Source: Bordetella parapertussis | Lineage (GTDB): Bacteria > Pseudomonadota > Gammaproteobacteria > Burkholderiales > SG8-41 | Assembly: GCA_945906815.1 (NCBI GenBank) | Contig: CAMDRT010000014.1 | Location: 32,683 to 96,682, forward strand | Length of the DNA stretch: 64,000 bases | Reading direction: 5' to 3' | Shown: positions 52,770 through 60,599 of the stretch, piece after piece | How positions within the stretch are numbered: position 1 is the stretch's first letter | Layout: the number at the start of each line of letters is the position of its first letter | Notes under the pieces: model-generated | What the model was told of the DNA's origin: nothing | What the model saw: the letters and a program-made list of their open reading frames with translations, nothing else | Database searches by the model: none | Program-made: the position numbers and the translations under genes

Positions 52770-52806
52770 AAGGGTTACGGTAATTCGTAGCCCTTTTTTA
52801 TTTACC
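52770..52806 (+). terminator. Rho-independent terminator after tRNA-Glu
   Basis: AAAGGGTTACG pairs with CGTAGCCCTTT (one mismatch) around a short loop and is followed by a run of Ts. It lies inside the putative island, within 10-46 bases of the tRNA 3' end. Confidence 0.75.
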
Positions 52807-52873
52807 TGGCAAACGGGTGCCAAACCGGGGTTGCAAATCCTAAGCGCCTGGTGAACGACGGGGGTAGGGCGGC

Positions 52874-53356
52874 TCAGCTTTCGAGTGATCCGAAGGGGTA
52901 AGGCACGGCTTTGCCATTCCTCATCGGCAGGATGATGACCGCGGAGCCGGGCGTGCTTTCGAGGCCGCTGTCGTTTCTGATGCCGATCTCGCACTCGACG
53001 ATGCCGCACCCATCCTTCTCATAGGTATGGGTCACTCTTCCCCATGCGGTGAGGGTTTCCCATTCAATGTTCATGGCGCGGTACTGGAAGGAAATCTTCG
53101 CGACCCATCCTTCGAGGCCGGCCCATTCATCGAGCATCTGGGCGAGGAGGTGCTGCTTCCAGGATCCGTTGATGAGCAGACCGGGGTTCTTGTCATGGCC
53201 GGTGGTAAAGGGGTAGTCATAGTGGATTCGATGCCAATTCTCGGTCGACGCTGACCAGCGCATGATGTGCGCCGGACTCATCGGTCCCTTCTCCACTGGG
53301 GTAAGCCCATCCCCGACCTTGACGTCGTCGAAGTGGCGCTGCGTTGCATATCCCAT
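52874..53356 (-). CDS. MaoC-like dehydratase domain protein
   Basis: A 160-residue hot-dog fold protein. MGYATQRHFDDVKVGDGLTP is a typical start, and the hydratase 2 motif region reads ENWHRIHYDYPFTTGHDKNPGLLINGSW (catalytic-type Asp/His pattern, about residues 39-66), then VAKISFQYRAMNIEWETLTAWGRV. It is probably an enoyl-CoA hydratase-like subunit that pairs with the FAS1-like protein encoded 26 bases upstream (53383-53928), as in two-chain MaoC hydratases. It lies in the putative tRNA-Glu island. Confidence 0.85.
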   Translation of the reverse strand: MGYATQRHFDDVKVGDGLTPVEKGPMSPAHIMRWSASTENWHRIHYDYPFTTGHDKNPGLLINGSWKQHLLAQMLDEWAGLEGWVAKISFQYRAMNIEWETLTAWGRVTHTYEKDGCGIVECEIGIRNDSGLESTPGSAVIILPMRNGKAVPYPFGSLES

Positions 53357-53382
53357 TGCGGTGACTCCGTGACTTGTCGTGG

Positions 53383-53928
53383 TTAGCGAAAAATGGCGGT
53401 CTGCCGTGCTCGCGCGATGAGGTCGCCGTCGTCGTCCTGGAAGAGCGTCTCGGTGATGATGATTACCATAGGGCCCGTGCTGCCGATGCGCTCCTGGATG
53501 TCATAGTAACGAGTCTTCGTGCGGGCGCGCTTGCCAGGCCGAATGCGCTTGTAGAGGTCGATTTCCGCGCCCCCGTTGACCATGCGTTGGAAACCGTGCG
53601 GCACGGGCGGCAGGGCTTGTCGATTTGCGCCGCCGCCACCGTAGGCATCCCAGTCGCGGTCAGTCTTGAGACGGTCGAGCTGGTCCGGGGTGCCATGCGC
53701 GCGCCGAAAGGCGAACGAAGCATAGAGGGGCGGACAGACCACTTCCCCGTACTTGGTGCTGCGCGCATACGCCTCGTCGTAGTAGAGGGGGTTGTCATCC
53801 ATAATGGCGTGGACGAAGCGGCGGACTTCAGAGGGCGAGATGGGGTCGGAATAGGCGCTCCATTCGGTTTCCACTCCAATGAAGGCCTTGACTTCGTTGG
53901 TCAGCACGGATTTGTGCGCGGGGGTCAT
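53383..53928 (-). CDS. FAS1-like dehydratase domain protein (MaoC N-terminal type)
   Basis: A 181-residue hot-dog protein of the MaoC N-terminal/FAS1-like type. The motif VRRFVHAIMDDNPLYYDEAYARSTKYGEVVCPPLYAS (about residues 35-71) is the expected substrate-site region. It ends with KTRYYDIQERIGSTGPMVIIITETLFQDDDGDLIARARQT. It should form a heterodimer with the following MaoC-like gene and hydrate an enoyl-CoA. The start is uncertain: ATG at 53928 fits the family, an ATG at 53952 is also open, and neither has a strong ribosome site. The acyl-CoA substrate is unknown. Confidence 0.82.
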   Translation of the reverse strand: MTPAHKSVLTNEVKAFIGVETEWSAYSDPISPSEVRRFVHAIMDDNPLYYDEAYARSTKYGEVVCPPLYASFAFRRAHGTPDQLDRLKTDRDWDAYGGGGANRQALPPVPHGFQRMVNGGAEIDLYKRIRPGKRARTKTRYYDIQERIGSTGPMVIIITETLFQDDDGDLIARARQTAIFR

Positions 53929-54051
53929 GAGGTGCGGTCCCTGGTTTAACATGGCGGGCGCGAAGCGTCCGCAGCTATGGACTGTAGCAGGGTTTCGTCG
54001 TAAACAATCAATCAATCGCTGTTAGCGGAACTGGCCACTACCGAATCCGCG

Positions 54052-55671
54052 TTACACCTTGCCAGACACAGTATCAATCGGCTGAAAGCTGTCGGCACCA
54101 ACGCGATGCCAGTAGGAGCTCAAGCGGACATCCTCCACCGCCTTTCCATCGATGAGCGCATTCGGAGAAACTTTTGGATAAATTTGATCAGCCAATTTGA
54201 TTTCGCTCGCTGACAATCGGCGAACAATATGGCGGCGGGTAAGGTCGCTAGGGTGGCTAAGCCCTGCAGCGCCCAGCATCTCGGCCACCGCATGCAACGT
54301 ATTGTGATGAAAATTAGCTACACGCTGCGCCTTCAGATCTACATCCAATACACGATATCGGTTGGGATCCATCGTGGCGATCCCCGTAGGACAACGTCCG
54401 GAAGAACAATTACGCGCTTGGATGCAACCCAGGGCGAACATAAATGGACGCGCCATGTTGCACCAGTCGGCCCCTAGTGCACATGTTCGCACCACATCAT
54501 AGGCGCTAACAATTTTGCCCGAAGCACCTATTTTTACGCGTTGGCGCAAACCGGCTCCGATGAGTGTGTTATCCACGAATACCAGCGCATCATGCAAGGG
54601 CGAACCCACGTGGTCGGTGAACTCTGCCGGGGCGGCACCCGTTCCCCCTTCGGAACCGTCTACCGTGATGAAGTCAAGATACAACCCGGTCTCAACCATC
54701 GCACGTACTATAGCGATAAGTTCCCAAGGATGTCCGACACACAGTTTCATGCCAACAGGCTTGCCACCCGACAAAGTGCGTAGGCGTTGCGCAAACTCCA
54801 GCAGCCCTCTGGGCGTTGAAAACTCGCTGTGACGGGCGGGTGACACACAATCCTTTCCCACCTCAATACCGCGGATGTCGGCGATTTCCTGTGTGACCTT
54901 CGCCCCCATCAGGATGCCACCGTGACCTGGTTTTGCGCCCTGACTTAATTTAATTTCTATCATTTTCACTGGGTCGGCGATCGCTTTGACACGAAATGCC
55001 TCTGGGTCAAAACGCCCGTCTATGGTTCGGCATCCAAAATACCCGCTTGCCACCTGCCAGATCACGTTACCCCCTCCAGCCAGATGGTGCGGTGAGAGGC
55101 CTCCCTCGCCTGTGTTGTGCGCACAACCCGCTAAACGAGCGCCGCTGTTCAGAGCGCGAATCGCCGGCGGGGACAACGAACCAAACGACGTGCCAGAAAT
55201 ATTGAGCACAGACATCACATAGGCGCGCTCACCTTCCCCCACCTGCGTCCTGAAGTCAAAGTGATCGACATTAACTGGCTGCATCGAGTGGTTTAACCAC
55301 TCGTGATCTTCATGATACATGTCAACTACGGAGCCAAAAGGCCTAACCGCCACTTGTTCCTTAGCGCGCTGGTAAACCATCGCACGCTGCTCGCGGGAAT
55401 AAGGTAGCTCATCGCTGTCCGATTCAAAAAAATACTGGCGGATCTCTGGCCGTACGCTCTCGAACATATAACGAAAATGTCCGAAAAGTGGGTAATTCGC
55501 TAGTACGGGATGCTGCGTCTGCCAATAGTCGCGAATGCCGATCATCGTCAGCACCAGCAAAAACGCAGATACCCCCCAGAGCATAGGTGTATTAAATGCA
55601 AAGCTTGCGAAGATTAGACTGCCGCAAGCGGAATAGAACAGCCCACTGAATCGACCACGTAGCATTTCCAT
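54052..55671 (-). CDS. Membrane-anchored FMN-binding glutamate synthase-family protein
   Basis: A 539-residue protein with the GltB FMN-barrel. Residues 8-46 are two hydrophobic helices (FYSACGSLIFASFAF and LWGVSAFLLVLTMIGI). The catalytic barrel follows, with GEGGLSPHHLAGGGNVIWQVASGYFG, IKLSQGAKPGHGGILMG, and FITVDGSEGGTGAAPAEF for FMN. The iron-sulfur-type cysteines CSSGRCPTGIATMD near the end match the family. It lacks the amidotransferase and FAD domains of GltBD. The ATG at 55671 follows GAGGAGG. It is co-oriented with sthA 139 bases upstream. It lies in the putative island. Confidence 0.87.
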   Translation of the reverse strand: MEMLRGRFSGLFYSACGSLIFASFAFNTPMLWGVSAFLLVLTMIGIRDYWQTQHPVLANYPLFGHFRYMFESVRPEIRQYFFESDSDELPYSREQRAMVYQRAKEQVAVRPFGSVVDMYHEDHEWLNHSMQPVNVDHFDFRTQVGEGERAYVMSVLNISGTSFGSLSPPAIRALNSGARLAGCAHNTGEGGLSPHHLAGGGNVIWQVASGYFGCRTIDGRFDPEAFRVKAIADPVKMIEIKLSQGAKPGHGGILMGAKVTQEIADIRGIEVGKDCVSPARHSEFSTPRGLLEFAQRLRTLSGGKPVGMKLCVGHPWELIAIVRAMVETGLYLDFITVDGSEGGTGAAPAEFTDHVGSPLHDALVFVDNTLIGAGLRQRVKIGASGKIVSAYDVVRTCALGADWCNMARPFMFALGCIQARNCSSGRCPTGIATMDPNRYRVLDVDLKAQRVANFHHNTLHAVAEMLGAAGLSHPSDLTRRHIVRRLSASEIKLADQIYPKVSPNALIDGKAVEDVRLSSYWHRVGADSFQPIDTVSGKV

Positions 55672-55810
55672 CGCCTCCTCTTTGAGAAACCACTGCACTG
55701 CCGCCGCAGTGCGCAACCGACTGCGCGCAGGTGATTCCGATCCCGCATGCCCCGCCAGTATTGAGCGTGAGCAGTGCCAGAAAAAAATGAACAACACTCA
55801 TGTAATTCTC

Positions 55811-57280
55811 TTAGAGCGCTAGACGATTCAGGCCGTCCAGCGCGGCGGTCTTGTAGCACTCGGCCAGAGTGGGAAAGTTAAAAACAGCATCAGCAAAATA
55901 ATCAATCGTACCGTTGTGGGCCATGAGAGTCTGGCCAATATGGATCAGTTCGCTCGCCCCTTCACCCATGATGTGCACACCGAGCAGCTTCTTGGTATCG
56001 GTGCTGAAGATGATCTTGAGCATGCCGGTACGGTCACCAATAATCTGACCGCGAGAGATCTCGCGATAGTTGGCCTTGCCGATTTCATAGGGAATGCCAG
56101 CTGTAGTCAGTTCGTCTTCGTTTTTTCCGATCGTAGAAATTTCCGGAACGGTATAAATACCGTAAGGAAATAATCCAATGCCGCCTTCATGGCCTACCCG
56201 AAAACCAAAGGCATGGCGGCTTGCTGCACGGCCTTGCTCATAGGAGGTGGAGGCCAGCGACGGAAAACCAATCACATCGCCAACGGCATAAATATGCTCG
56301 ATATTGCTTTGAAAATGTTCATTGACCGGGATGCGTTCACGATCGTCTTTTTGCACGCCGGCTTTTGTCAAATCGAGCCGCTCTGTTGCGCCCACACGAC
56401 CGATTGAATAAAGCGTTGCCTCCGCATGCAGAATCTTGCCGCTTTTCAAGCGCACTTCAACCGGCTTGGAGGTGTCCTCAAACAGGTGAATCTCGGCAAC
56501 TTCTTCGCCCAGTCGCATGGTGACATTGCTTTGCTGGACGACATAGGTGAATGCGGCGGAGATCTCATGATCCAGAAAGGGCAGCAGCACCGGGCGCTTG
56601 TCCACGATAGTGACGCGAACACCCAGCGCAGCAAACATGGTGGCATATTCCACACCAATCACGCCGGCACCGACCACGATCAGTGAGCGCGGCAAAATCT
56701 GCAAGCCAAACACATCATCGCTGGTAAATACCCGCTGACCGTCAAAAGGAATATGGCTGTCTCGCGCCGCTTCGGTTCCACAGGCAATGATAATCTTTGC
56801 GGTGGTAATCTGACGGCGGCCATGACCTGCTACTGATTGCAACTCGATGGTGTGGGGGTCGGCAAAGCGTGCGGTTGCCTCGATCAACTCGACCCGGTTT
56901 CGCGTCATTTGATTACGAATGACATCAATTTCGGATCGCACCACTTGTTCCACGCGATAGAGTAAATCGTCAATGCCGATATCATGCTTGACGCGGTAAG
57001 ATGATCCATAAATGCCGCGTTCACGAAAGCCTGATAAGTGCATCACGGCTTCGCGAAAGGTCTTGGAGGGAATCGTACCTGTATTGACGCACACGCCGCC
57101 CACTGCACGGGCACGCTCAATCACGACGGCACGCTTGCCGAGCTTAGCGGCCTGGATCGCCGCACGCTGTCCCGAGGGGCCGGATCCGATCACTACAATG
57201 TCGTAGTCATATTCCGATTTTTGTGCCGCCCGGGCTACCTTGCTCGAAGGTTTACCAGTGTCTTCGGGTCTTGAATCCAT
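55811..57280 (-). CDS. sthA: Soluble pyridine nucleotide transhydrogenase (Si-specific)
   Basis: A 489-residue FAD-containing dinucleotide reductase. The FAD loop is VVIGSGPSGQRAAIQAAKLG; the usual disulfide site reads GGVCVNTGTIPSKTFREAV, with threonine in place of the second cysteine, as in SthA (UdhA) but not in lipoamide dehydrogenase. NAD(P) binding is at LIVVGAGVIGVEYATMFAAL, and the dimerisation domain is at the end. It exchanges reducing equivalents between NADPH and NAD. The N-terminus carries an extra ~25-residue charged tail. It stands beside a flavoprotein gene in the putative tRNA-Glu island. Confidence 0.9.
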   Translation of the reverse strand: MDSRPEDTGKPSSKVARAAQKSEYDYDIVVIGSGPSGQRAAIQAAKLGKRAVVIERARAVGGVCVNTGTIPSKTFREAVMHLSGFRERGIYGSSYRVKHDIGIDDLLYRVEQVVRSEIDVIRNQMTRNRVELIEATARFADPHTIELQSVAGHGRRQITTAKIIIACGTEAARDSHIPFDGQRVFTSDDVFGLQILPRSLIVVGAGVIGVEYATMFAALGVRVTIVDKRPVLLPFLDHEISAAFTYVVQQSNVTMRLGEEVAEIHLFEDTSKPVEVRLKSGKILHAEATLYSIGRVGATERLDLTKAGVQKDDRERIPVNEHFQSNIEHIYAVGDVIGFPSLASTSYEQGRAASRHAFGFRVGHEGGIGLFPYGIYTVPEISTIGKNEDELTTAGIPYEIGKANYREISRGQIIGDRTGMLKIIFSTDTKKLLGVHIMGEGASELIHIGQTLMAHNGTIDYFADAVFNFPTLAECYKTAALDGLNRLAL

Positions 57281-57758
57281 TGCGTTGCTCCTTGGAGACG
57301 TATAGTTGCGGAGGCACTGTCAGGTTAAATACTCGGAGTTCAAAAAGTCCCAGTCGCACGCGACTCGCTATGCAACCGCCCGGACAAGGGCAGTAGCGTT
57401 CCATGCCTCAAAGCGGCAGCAGCATGCCGTCGGCAGCAGACGGTTTGAGCCTGTGACAGGAATTATTATGCGGCTTTTTGCAGCTGAATGACAGTAAGCC
57501 ATAGACCCTAGAGCGTAGGCGAGGGCGGGAAGAGTTCTATGACTGCGTATTTACTACGATCGGTAGATGCGAGGTGCACCGTAGCGGCCCCGGTGGCCGC
57601 CATAATGCCCGCTGGATGGCGGTGCTCAGGCTGTCGCGCTCTTGTACGCGCTGAGGCGGGGCCTTTTCCGAATCCCCGTGGGGACGCCAGCTTCACCCCT
57701 GTGAAGGCGCTATAGCCCCGCGATGATGTTAGGGGTGCGCCAAGGTGTTTGCTCCACA
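57281..57758. other. 478-base region without a gene; holds putative attR
   Basis: No supported gene. The minus-strand frame that crosses it is an extension of a shadow frame and reads through the tRNA-like segment. The region holds the 21-base tRNA-Glu repeat (57669-57689) and, directly after it, a short stem CTTCAC/GTGAAG (57691-57706). Confidence 0.6.
57669..57689 (+). repeat. Putative attR (copy of tRNA-Glu 3' end)
   Basis: An exact 21-base copy of 52740-52760 with no tRNA body in front, in the same orientation. This is the expected far boundary of an element that integrated into the 3' end of the tRNA-Glu gene. Confidence 0.7.
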
Positions 57759-58745
57759 TTACAGCATCCGCTCGTCGGGACCGATCAGATTGAGCGGGGT
57801 CTCGCCCAGCAGGGCACGCCGGCAATTGGCGACGGCGCGGCGCAGCGACACCTCGCGCCACACCCCGCCGCCCGCTGAATTGTGCGGCGAGCCGATCACA
57901 TTGGGCAGGTCGAGAAACGGATACCCCATCGTGAAGCGGCCATGGCGCACCGGCTCGACCCACCAGGCGTCGATCCCGGCGCAAAACCGTGGATGCACTG
58001 TGAGGTGCGCATAAAGCGCCGCCTCGTCGACGATCTCGCCACGCGCGACGTTGACGAGGATCGCATCCTCCTTCATCAGCGCCAGCTCGCGCGCCCCGAT
58101 CAGCCCATCGGTGGCGGTGGTGAGGGCCGCGCTGATCACCATCACGTCTGACGCGCGCAACAGGTCGTCGAGACGCTCGGTGGTGCCGATCCACTCGGTC
58201 GGTTCCTCGCTCGCGCCGCGCCGGTTGACCGCGTGGATCTTCATTCCGAAGGCGCGCATGAGCCGCGCCGTCGCGACACCGACCGCGCCAAAGCCGAGGA
58301 TGCCGCACACTGCGCCGCGCAGCATGCGGTTGGGGCTGCGCTGGTTGAATGTCCCGCGTTTCAATTCGTCATGCTCGGCGAAGAGTCGCTTCGCCGCAGC
58401 GAGCGTCAGCGCCGCGATATGCTCGGCCATCGGCTCGGCTGAGGCGCCCTTGTTGCCGGCGACCGGGAGTTCAGGCGGCAAGTCGCGCGTTGGGACCCAG
58501 TCGACCCCGGCGGCACTGAACTGCAGCAGGCGTGCCTTGCCGATCAGCGACGCTTCTCCGGGGTGCAGCTCCTTCGAAATATCGTTGGCGAGGACCGCAC
58601 CGGCCTGGCGCAACGCGCCCGCGCGCGCTTCCGGGGCGAGGTCCGTGAGGTAGATCGTCTCGCCGGCCCCGGCGAGTTCCTCGGCGACGATCGCGCGGCT
58701 GCGCGCGTTCATCGGATAGGTCACCATCAGCGGTCCAGTACTCAT
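57759..58745 (-). CDS. D-2-hydroxyacid dehydrogenase family protein
   Basis: A 328-residue NAD-dependent dehydrogenase: Rossmann motif GILGFGAVGVATARLMRAFG (about 150), VNVARGEIVDEAALYAHL with catalytic Arg, and SPHNSAGGG with the catalytic His region near residue 290. The ATG at 58745 has GGAG 10 bases upstream and fits the family. The gene is richer in GC than its neighbours: two sampled 60-base rows (57781 and 57841) are 72% GC against 55% in an sthA row (55921). It may be a transferred gene from a high-GC donor. Confidence 0.87.
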   Translation of the reverse strand: MSTGPLMVTYPMNARSRAIVAEELAGAGETIYLTDLAPEARAGALRQAGAVLANDISKELHPGEASLIGKARLLQFSAAGVDWVPTRDLPPELPVAGNKGASAEPMAEHIAALTLAAAKRLFAEHDELKRGTFNQRSPNRMLRGAVCGILGFGAVGVATARLMRAFGMKIHAVNRRGASEEPTEWIGTTERLDDLLRASDVMVISAALTTATDGLIGARELALMKEDAILVNVARGEIVDEAALYAHLTVHPRFCAGIDAWWVEPVRHGRFTMGYPFLDLPNVIGSPHNSAGGGVWREVSLRRAVANCRRALLGETPLNLIGPDERML

Positions 58746-58873
58746 CCCGTGATCTCCAGTCTCCAAGGCCTCGCGACGCCGTAGTATAGGCATCTCTACG
58801 CTATACTTTCCGAGCATTTCGCTGTCTGCGTGGTGTTTTACGGCACCGTTCGCACCTTTCTGGGAGAACACAA

Positions 58874-59638
58874 ATGATTGAACGCACACTTAAGGTCGCG
58901 ACATCCGACGGCAACATCGAGACTTTCATAACGCACCCCGCAGGCAAGGGGCCGTTTGGGGCGGTGGTGCTATATATGGATGTGTGGGGGCTGCGTGAGG
59001 AGCTGTTCGATGTCGCGCGGCGCATTGCGACAACGGGTTATTACTGCATGGTGCCGGATTTCTATTACCGTTTTGGGCGCGTGCGGCATGAATTCCGCGA
59101 TGACAATAACCGCATGATTTCCATGGAAAAGCTCGACCTGGCGCGCAAGGAGAAAGTGCGTGCGCCGATGTGGCAACTTTCGGATGCGATGGTGGTGGAG
59201 GATACCGGGGCATTGCTGAAATTTATGGATGCGGGTGAACCCGTGAGCCCCGGTGCCGTCGGCTCCATCGGATATTGCATGGGCGGGCGGCATGTGTTCT
59301 GTGTGGCGGGAAGTTTTCCGGATCGATTCCGGGCATCCGCGAGCCTGCATGGCACGCGGCTGGTGACGGATAGCCCCGATTCTGCGCATCTGACGGCCAT
59401 GAAGGCGAAGGGCGAGCTGTATTGCGGTTTCGCCGAACACGACCCTTTTGCCGCGCCGCCAACGGTTGAGGTGATTACCGAAACCATGCGCACGGCTAGT
59501 GTGAAATTCAGTTGCGAACTGCACAAGGGCGCTGAACATGGTTACGCCCTGCCGGATCGCGATATACACGATAAACAGGCAGCCAATCGAGACTGGGAAT
59601 TGATGTTTGCCATGTGGCGGCGGCAACTGGCGGGATGA
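58874..59638 (+). CDS. Dienelactone hydrolase family protein
   Basis: A 254-residue alpha/beta hydrolase. The nucleophile elbow is GYCMGGRH (Cys, about residue 134), the catalytic Asp is in FAEHDPFAAPP, and the catalytic His is in GAEHGYALPDRD (about residue 219). DLH enzymes open dienelactones from aromatic degradation, but many relatives act on other esters. GGGAGAACACAA precedes the ATG. No chlorocatechol genes are near. It is divergent from the hydroxyacid dehydrogenase gene. Confidence 0.87.
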   Translation: MIERTLKVATSDGNIETFITHPAGKGPFGAVVLYMDVWGLREELFDVARRIATTGYYCMVPDFYYRFGRVRHEFRDDNNRMISMEKLDLARKEKVRAPMWQLSDAMVVEDTGALLKFMDAGEPVSPGAVGSIGYCMGGRHVFCVAGSFPDRFRASASLHGTRLVTDSPDSAHLTAMKAKGELYCGFAEHDPFAAPPTVEVITETMRTASVKFSCELHKGAEHGYALPDRDIHDKQAANRDWELMFAMWRRQLAG

Positions 59639-59669
59639 TGCAGATGGCCATACACGCTTTGCCTCAGCT

Positions 59670-60503
59670 TTACCTCTGCGGCTGCCGGCGCCTGAATTCA
59701 TCAGCGGCTTCATCCACGCGCATGAACACCGCGCCTTCATTTTGCAATTGCTGAAGCATGCGTTCCAGCACCATGATGCGATGCCCGCGCCCGCTGATGA
59801 AGGGGTGGCAGGTATAGGTCAACACGCCCCACGCCACAGTCTCGCGCATATAACGAAAATCATCCACCCAGTTTTGTTCGACGTGGTGTGCGTTTTTCAG
59901 CCCTTGCCGCAGTGATGTTTCGGCACGCACGAATTCGTAATGCGGCGAATCGTCGGTAGACCAGTGTATGGGCATTTCCACCAACGCGCTTGCCGTGCCG
60001 AATGTCGCGGGCCGCTCCAGCGCGATCTCATCGCCTTGGCGCGCGTAGTACGGCGTGTAGTCGTTGCCCATCATGCTGCTGTCGTAGGTAAATCCATATT
60101 TTAAAAACAGTTTCACCGAGTGCGGCGACAAATCCCATGACGGCGAACGATAGCCACGCGCGTAGTGGCCGGAGATTTTTCGGATCGACTCATTGCCGCG
60201 CACCAGCTCGCGCTCCTCATCCGCCGCGCTCAAACTAGCCGGTGGCCGATGCGTCCAGCCGTGATGCGCCAGCTCGTGTCCGGCGGCGATCACGGCCGTC
60301 ACTGCAGCGGGAAAGGTCTCGATGGTGTGTCCCGGCACATACCACGAGGTGCGGATATCGTACTTGCGGAACAGCTCGAGCAAGCGCGGCGCCCCCACGC
60401 GGGGGCCAAATTCCCCGCGCGAAATCCACGACGGCCCCACTTGTCCGCGCGATATAAAACCGGAGAGGCCGTCGAAGTCAAAGGTCAAGCAAACTATATG
60501 CAT
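59670..60503 (-). CDS. Polysaccharide deacetylase family protein (NodB domain)
   Basis: A 277-residue protein with a NodB metal-dependent deacetylase domain. TFDFDGLSG holds the catalytic and metal Asp pair (residues 7-15), HHGWTHRPP the metal histidines (about residue 99), and RGYRSPSWDLSPHS the third motif. No signal peptide is visible, so it may be cytosolic and act on small amides (e.g. urate-pathway or allantoinase-like members) or on peptidoglycan precursors. It is convergent with the dienelactone hydrolase gene and divergent from the gamma-glutamyltransferase-like gene. Confidence 0.85.
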   Translation of the reverse strand: MHIVCLTFDFDGLSGFISRGQVGPSWISRGEFGPRVGAPRLLELFRKYDIRTSWYVPGHTIETFPAAVTAVIAAGHELAHHGWTHRPPASLSAADEERELVRGNESIRKISGHYARGYRSPSWDLSPHSVKLFLKYGFTYDSSMMGNDYTPYYARQGDEIALERPATFGTASALVEMPIHWSTDDSPHYEFVRAETSLRQGLKNAHHVEQNWVDDFRYMRETVAWGVLTYTCHPFISGRGHRIMVLERMLQQLQNEGAVFMRVDEAADEFRRRQPQR

Positions 60504-60599
60504 AGTTTTGAGTCAGGGGGAGGCGTTGCGAGTCAGGTGCGCTAATGAGATCATATCAAAACGCCTCACCCCTCACGCCTTACTTCTCACGCCCAAAAA

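Noticed and set aside
52704..53009. Minus-strand frame reading through tRNA-Glu
   Set aside because: It overlaps a tRNA and the MaoC gene and gives the familiar false protein tail seen when tRNAs are translated.
57669..57689. Second tRNA-Glu gene
   Set aside because: Only the T-loop and acceptor 3' half are present; no anticodon arm precedes it.
57508..58308. 266-codon minus-strand frame across the island boundary
   Set aside because: It is a frame-shifted shadow of the hydroxyacid dehydrogenase that then reads through the tRNA-like repeat; that artefact is common next to tRNA genes.
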